A stretch of 41,646 nt of DNA from Ectopseudomonas oleovorans. GTDB taxonomy: Bacteria; Pseudomonadota; Gammaproteobacteria; Pseudomonadales; Pseudomonadaceae. The notes beneath the pieces are model-generated. The model was given only the letters and a program-made list of their open reading frames with translations, did not search any database and was not told the DNA's origin. Within the stretch, counting starts at the first letter, position 1. Every line of letters starts with the position of its first letter. Positions 38,625-41,646 of the stretch are shown here, piece by piece. The DNA lies in NCBI RefSeq assembly GCF_003052605.1, contig NZ_QASO01000135.1, positions 1 through 41,646 on the forward strand. The letters are read 5' to 3'. A program made the position numbers and the translations under genes.

Positions 38625-38665
38625 AAAACCCCCGGTCGGCAACCCGACCGGGGGTTTTGTTTTTT
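38625..38665 (+). terminator. Strong intrinsic terminator (attenuator) before DAHP synthase
   Basis: AAAACCCCCGGTCGG (38625-38639) and its perfect complement (38644-38658) around CAAC, then GTTTTTT. Fifteen perfect pairs and a T-run. It lies downstream of leader 1 and upstream of the second leader and the synthase. No other gene ends nearby, so a control role is likely. Confidence 0.85.
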
Positions 38666-38703
38666 CCGGCCGAAAAACGGCCAACCACTTAGAGGATGTG
38701 CAG

Positions 38704-38793
38704 ATGAACCGTTACCAGAACTATTACCGCAACGACTGGCGATTTAGCAGCGTCACCACCGCCCTGACACCTTTGCCACGAACACTCAGTTAG
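38704..38793 (+). CDS. Small aromatic ORF 2 before DAHP synthase
   Basis: A 29-residue ORF with a clear ribosome site (AGAGGATGTGCAG). It begins MNRYQNYYRNDWRF, i.e. Tyr at 4, 7 and 8, Trp at 12, Phe at 14, then an ordinary Ser/Thr/Pro tail (SSVTTALTPLPRTLS). Its stop is 44 bases before the synthase start, with a CGCGGT-ATAG-ACCGCG hairpin (38800-38815) between. It may be a second leader that controls translation of the synthase. Confidence 0.6.
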   Translation: MNRYQNYYRNDWRFSSVTTALTPLPRTLS

Positions 38794-38837
38794 CGCCGCC
38801 GCGGTATAGACCGCGCCGGCCAAGGAACCGCCAGATC

Positions 38838-39896
38838 ATGAACAGCTCCGCTCAACTCGCTTCTACCGTTACCACCATCGCCCGCCGCAGCGCCCAGCCG
38901 CTGCCCAGTCCCGCCGTATTGCGCCAGCGCTTACCGCTATCCGCCGCACTTGCCGAACGTATCGCCGCCGACCGTGAGGCCATCCGCGCCGTGCTCGATG
39001 GCCGTGATTCGCGCCTGTTGGTGGTGGTCGGCCCCTGTTCCCTGCATGACCGCAGCAGCGCCCTCGAATATGCCGAGCGCCTCGCCGAGCTGGCCCCGCA
39101 GGTCGACGACCAGCTGCTGCTGGTGATGCGCGCCTACGTGGAGAAACCGCGTACCACCGTGGGCTGGAAGGGGCTGCTGTACGACCCGCATCTGGATGGC
39201 AGCGGCGACATGGCCGAAGGCCTGCGCCTGTCGCGCCAGCTGATGCTGGAAATTCTCGAGCGCGGCCTGCCGCTGGCCAGCGAGCTGCTGCAGCCGATGG
39301 CCGCCGGTTACTTCGATGATCTGCTCGGCTGGGCGGCAATTGGCGCACGCACCAGCGAGTCGCAGGTGCACCGCGAGATGGTCAGCGGCCTGGATCTGCC
39401 GGTGGGCTTCAAGAATGGCACCGACGGCAGCATCGGCATCGCCTGCGATGCCATGCGTTCGGCAGCGCACCCGCACCAGCATTTCGGCATCGACGATCTT
39501 GGCCACCCGGCGCTGCTGCATACCGCCGGCAACCCGGACACCCATCTGGTGCTGCGCGGCGGTCATGGCGCGCCGAACCATGATGCCGCCAGCGTCGCCG
39601 CCGCGCGCCAGGCGCTCGAGCGCCAGGGTATCGCGCCGCGGATCATGGTCGACTGCAGCCATGCCAACAGCGGCAAGGACCCGCTGCGCCAGCCCGCGGT
39701 GCTGGACAGCGTGATCGACCAGCGCCTGGCCGGCGACAGCAGCCTGCGCGGGGTGATGCTGGAGAGCCACCTGTTCGATGGTTGCCAGGCGCTGTCCGGC
39801 GAGCTGCGCTATGGCGTGTCGATCACCGACGGCTGTCTGGGCTGGAGTGGTACCGAGGCTGCGTTGCGCCGGGCCGCCGAGCGTTTGCGTGGGTGA
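38838..39896 (+). CDS. DAHP synthase (3-deoxy-7-phosphoheptulonate synthase)
   Basis: A 352-residue type I DAHP synthase, the first enzyme of aromatic synthesis (phosphoenolpyruvate + erythrose 4-phosphate). VVVGPCSLHDRSSALEYAER, VMRAYVEKPRTTVGWKGLLY, ARTSESQVHREMVSGL, GFKNGTDGSIGIACDAMRSA, MVDCSHANSGKDPLRQPAV and GVMLESHLFDG hold the metal and substrate residues (Cys, His, Glu, Asp). Isoform specificity (Tyr, Phe or Trp feedback) is not readable with confidence, so the symbol is left open (aroF/aroG-type). AAGGA lies about 12 bases before the ATG. Confidence 0.95.
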   Translation: MNSSAQLASTVTTIARRSAQPLPSPAVLRQRLPLSAALAERIAADREAIRAVLDGRDSRLLVVVGPCSLHDRSSALEYAERLAELAPQVDDQLLLVMRAYVEKPRTTVGWKGLLYDPHLDGSGDMAEGLRLSRQLMLEILERGLPLASELLQPMAAGYFDDLLGWAAIGARTSESQVHREMVSGLDLPVGFKNGTDGSIGIACDAMRSAAHPHQHFGIDDLGHPALLHTAGNPDTHLVLRGGHGAPNHDAASVAAARQALERQGIAPRIMVDCSHANSGKDPLRQPAVLDSVIDQRLAGDSSLRGVMLESHLFDGCQALSGELRYGVSITDGCLGWSGTEAALRRAAERLRG

Positions 39897-39918
39897 GAGT
39901 AGGCAGGCGGCGCTTTGC

Positions 39919-40001
39919 TGTAGGCGCCGCGCCTCGCGGCGAATGTGCTCAGGCCCCAGGCGCCGAGGCAAAACGCTTCGCCCCGGGGCGGGGCTCCCAC
40001 A
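39919..40001. repeat. REP-like inverted repeat, type 5
   Basis: Degenerate 25-base arms (39919-39943 starting TGTAGGCGCCGCG, and 39977-40001 ending GGGGCTCCCACA) that share the TGTRGG...GGCGAA frame of the type-1 repeat. Located between the DAHP synthase and the glycosylase gene. Confidence 0.55.
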
Positions 40002-40065
40002 GGACTTGAACTGTGACGCTTACTCCGTGCAGGCTTCGTCGTTCGTTTCATGAAGGATTCGATTC

Positions 40066-40869
40066 ATGCGTGATTACAAGTGGCTGCACGAGTTCTGCCT
40101 CAACCGTTTCGGCTCGGCGAAGGCGCTGGAGGCCAGGTTGCCGCAGCCGCGTAGCGATGCCGAACTGCGGGCGCTGAGCGATGATCGCTACCTGTCGCTG
40201 ATCAGCCTGCGCATCTTCCGCGCCGGGCTCAAGCACAGTCTGGTGGACGCCAAATGGCCGGCGTTCGAGGAAGTATTCTTCGGTTTCGACCCGGAGAAGG
40301 TGGTGCTGATGGGCGCCGAGCGCCTGGAGAACCTGATGCAGGATGCGCGGCTGATTCGCCACCTGGGCAAGCTGAAAAGCGTGCCGCGCAACGCTCAGTT
40401 CATTCTTGATGTGCGGGCTGGACGCTTACAAGGCAGTCCCTCATCCGGCGCTGCGCGCCACCTTGATCCACAGGGATGTGGTGAATGCAGGACTCCCGCC
40501 GGGAGCGGGAGCTGCCTCCCAGAGGGAGAAGGGCATCAGGCTCGACCTGCGGCCGATTTTTCTTTTGGCACCCTGATCGCCGATTGGCCGGTGAGCGATA
40601 TCGTCGGGTTGTGGAAGTATCTGGCCAAGCATGGCAGTCAGCTTGGCGGTCTGTCGGCGCCGCGCTTCCTGCGTATGGTGGGCAAGGACACCTTCGTCCC
40701 TACCGATGACATGGTCGCCGCGCTCAAGGCGCAGGACGTGATCGACAAGGCGCCGACCAGCTTGAAAGACCTGGCCGCGGTGCAGGCGGCGTTCAACCAG
40801 TGGCAGGCCGAAAGCGGCCGACCGCTGTGTCAGCTATCGGTGATGCTGGCGCATACGGTCAATCACTGA
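40066..40869 (+). CDS. DNA-3-methyladenine glycosylase I-type protein with in-frame palindromic insert
   Basis: A 267-residue protein. The flanks resemble the 3-methyladenine glycosylase I superfamily (SLISLRIFRAGLKHSLVDAK, WPAFEEVFFGFDP, RLENLMQDARLIRHLGKL, FGTLIADWPVSDIVGLWKYL, GLSAPRFLRMVGKDTFVP). The normal length is about 220, but residues 118-162 (AGRLQGSPSSGAARHLDPQG and onward, with Cys, Pro and Gly) have no family counterpart. DNA 40417-40551 there carries hairpins typical of intergenic repeats, so a mobile palindrome appears to have inserted in frame. The product could still fold, since the insert falls between helices. Confidence 0.82.
   Translation: MRDYKWLHEFCLNRFGSAKALEARLPQPRSDAELRALSDDRYLSLISLRIFRAGLKHSLVDAKWPAFEEVFFGFDPEKVVLMGAERLENLMQDARLIRHLGKLKSVPRNAQFILDVRAGRLQGSPSSGAARHLDPQGCGECRTPAGSGSCLPEGEGHQARPAADFSFGTLIADWPVSDIVGLWKYLAKHGSQLGGLSAPRFLRMVGKDTFVPTDDMVAALKAQDVIDKAPTSLKDLAAVQAAFNQWQAESGRPLCQLSVMLAHTVNH
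40417..40551. repeat. Palindromic element inserted inside glycosylase gene
   Basis: About 135 bases with local inverted repeats (GGCGC-TGC-GCGCC; TCCC-GCC-GGGA; CCTCCC-AGA-GGGAG-type) and opening words such as CCCTCATCCGGCGC and GGGAGAAGGG that recall dispersed bacterial repeats. Length a multiple of three, no stop codon, so translation continues through it. Ends approximate. Confidence 0.6.
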
Positions 40870-41110
40870 GCGATTGCTGCAAGGCCTCCAGCCATTCCTT
40901 GGGCACGTCACGCTTCATCGCCAACTGGCATTGCTGGCTGTCAGGGTCGAAGACGATAACCGCCTCGCCCTTGTCCAGGGCGCGGCGTACGCGCTGCACG
41001 CGGGTTTCCAGCGGGGTTTCATCGCCGTTGTCGGTGCCGTCGCGGGTGACGAAATCTTCGATCAGGGCGGTGAGGGTATCGGCTTGCAGCAGGTGAGCGG
41101 GGATCAGCAC
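40859..41110 (-). CDS. YheU/UPF0270 family protein
   Basis: An 83-residue protein with the family plan: LIPAHLLQADTLTALIEDFV, TRDGTDNGDETPLETRVQRV, RRALDKGEAVIVFDPDSQQC. GTG at 41110 is chosen because the family starts at (M)LIP and GGAG lies about 11 bases upstream; an ATG at 41140 would add ten atypical residues. It overlaps the end of the glycosylase gene by 11 bases, tail to tail. Function unknown. Confidence 0.85.
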   Translation of the reverse strand: MLIPAHLLQADTLTALIEDFVTRDGTDNGDETPLETRVQRVRRALDKGEAVIVFDPDSQQCQLAMKRDVPKEWLEALQQSLSD

Positions 41111-41206
41111 AGCGAATCGACTCCATTTGTTGGCAGCCATGATAGAGCTAGAGGGCGCTCAACTGCGAGAGCGTTCAGGAGCGATTGCCGGGGCGTTTCA
41201 AAAAAG

Positions 41207-41646
41207 CTATGTCTGAGTTAACTGTTGCATATCCCTATACCCCAACGCCTCTTTCAAGCAAATCAATGGGTTGAGCTGTGTTTTGTAGCGCTCAAGCAGG
41301 CGGCGCCAGCCCAGATAGTTCGTTAGGTACTTGGTGGCCACACCATGAAAAGGAATCATCCAGCTCTTGAGTCGGCTGTCGTAGGCATTCACGTTCTGGA
41401 TGTGGAAAGCACCATCAACCCGTCGATTCTGGCTCGGGTTAATCGGTCGGTGAGTGATGCCTTCAACCTTGGCGAAATGGGCGTAGACACCTGCGCTGTC
41501 AGTACAGAGAATCGCATCCGCGTCTATCAGCGGGCGTAGCCGCTCCCCTATGTGCTGTGCATCCAGCTTTTCCAACTTGAAGTCTGCCTGCTGACCACTG
41601 CGATCTCTTACCACCAGCACAGGAATTTGCTCGGCAGACAGTCCGC
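41207..41646 (-). CDS. IS1595/ISXO2-type transposase, 5' part beyond edge
   Basis: The open frame continues to the right edge. The visible C-terminal 146 residues have the ISXO2-like DDE domain: GLSAEQIPVLVVRDRSGQQA, AILCTDSAGVYAHFAKVEGI with its Asp, HRPINPSQNRRVDGAFHIQN and NVNAYDSRLKSWMIPFHGVA, then TKYLTNYLGWRRLLE. The element's end probably lies near 41188-41206 (GGGGCGTTTCAAAAAAG), but the repeat's partner is outside the window. Confidence 0.88.
   Translation of the reverse strand, partial: GLSAEQIPVLVVRDRSGQQADFKLEKLDAQHIGERLRPLIDADAILCTDSAGVYAHFAKVEGITHRPINPSQNRRVDGAFHIQNVNAYDSRLKSWMIPFHGVATKYLTNYLGWRRLLERYKTQLNPLICLKEALGYRDMQQLTQT

Overview
The window is a high-GC Pseudomonas chromosome segment, most likely from the P. 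mendocina/oleovorans/alcaligenes side of the genus. The evidence is an oprH-phoP-phoQ operon, a DUF3108-purN-purM / DUF2066 / AI-2E transporter / hda / DUF2069 / wrbA / arsC / yihY / thioredoxin order that I recall from P. aeruginosa, a periplasmic nitrate reductase (nap) operon, and several Pseudomonas-type palindromic (REP-like) repeats. The two edges are insertion-sequence debris: a broken IS5-type transposase start at the left (1-182, minus) and an IS1595/ISXO2-type transposase cut by the right edge.

Layout. 426-5277: purine genes (purM-purN) with a DUF3108 gene on the minus strand, facing a DUF2066 gene and the AI-2E-type permease gene perM. 5232-14330: a complete Pf-like filamentous prophage (inovirus, about 9.08 kb), integrated in the last codons of perM and flanked by a 24-bp near-perfect repeat. 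One long leftward unit runs excisionase-like protein, several small proteins, a hairpin-rich intergenic region, ssDNA-binding protein, coat proteins, adsorption protein, DUF2523, Zot/pI ATPase, rolling-circle initiator, integrase. A short rightward unit holds the repressor and a membrane protein. The insertion split what was a perM-hda pair (the original stop/start overlap is still visible at attR), and the phage end supplies substitute C-terminal codons for PerM.

14361-20770: hda, DUF2069, wrbA, arsC, yihY, small and PilZ-like hypotheticals, and a lipoprotein thioredoxin. 20813-24875: napEDABC (no napF), with an ANR/DNR-type box upstream. 25111-29266: an MFS exporter and oprH-phoP-phoQ, with four PhoP-type repeats at exact 11-bp spacing before oprH and a 162-bp MITE-like inverted-repeat element between oprH and phoP. 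29525-30084: a ParE/RelE-type toxin-antitoxin pair. 30337-35318: an AraC regulator divergent from an acyl-CoA dehydrogenase, a multiply broken acyl-CoA synthetase and an alpha-methylacyl-CoA racemase-type protein, probably a decaying branched or unusual acyl-CoA catabolic cluster.

35430-41110: SprT-like protein, a Yip1-type membrane protein, a DnaJ-related protein, ttcA, then a DAHP synthase preceded by what looks like an aromatic amino acid attenuator: a 43-codon leader with a YYFFGYWF run, a 15-bp intrinsic terminator, and a second small ORF rich in Tyr/Trp/Phe. Then come a 3-methyladenine glycosylase I-type gene carrying an in-frame palindromic insertion, and a YheU-family gene.

The most interesting items are the inovirus intergenic hairpins that share an identical loop but have different, self-complementary stems; the double aromatic leader before the DAHP synthase; the prophage's repair of its target gene; and the paired GTGTCGAA motifs at both prophage ends.
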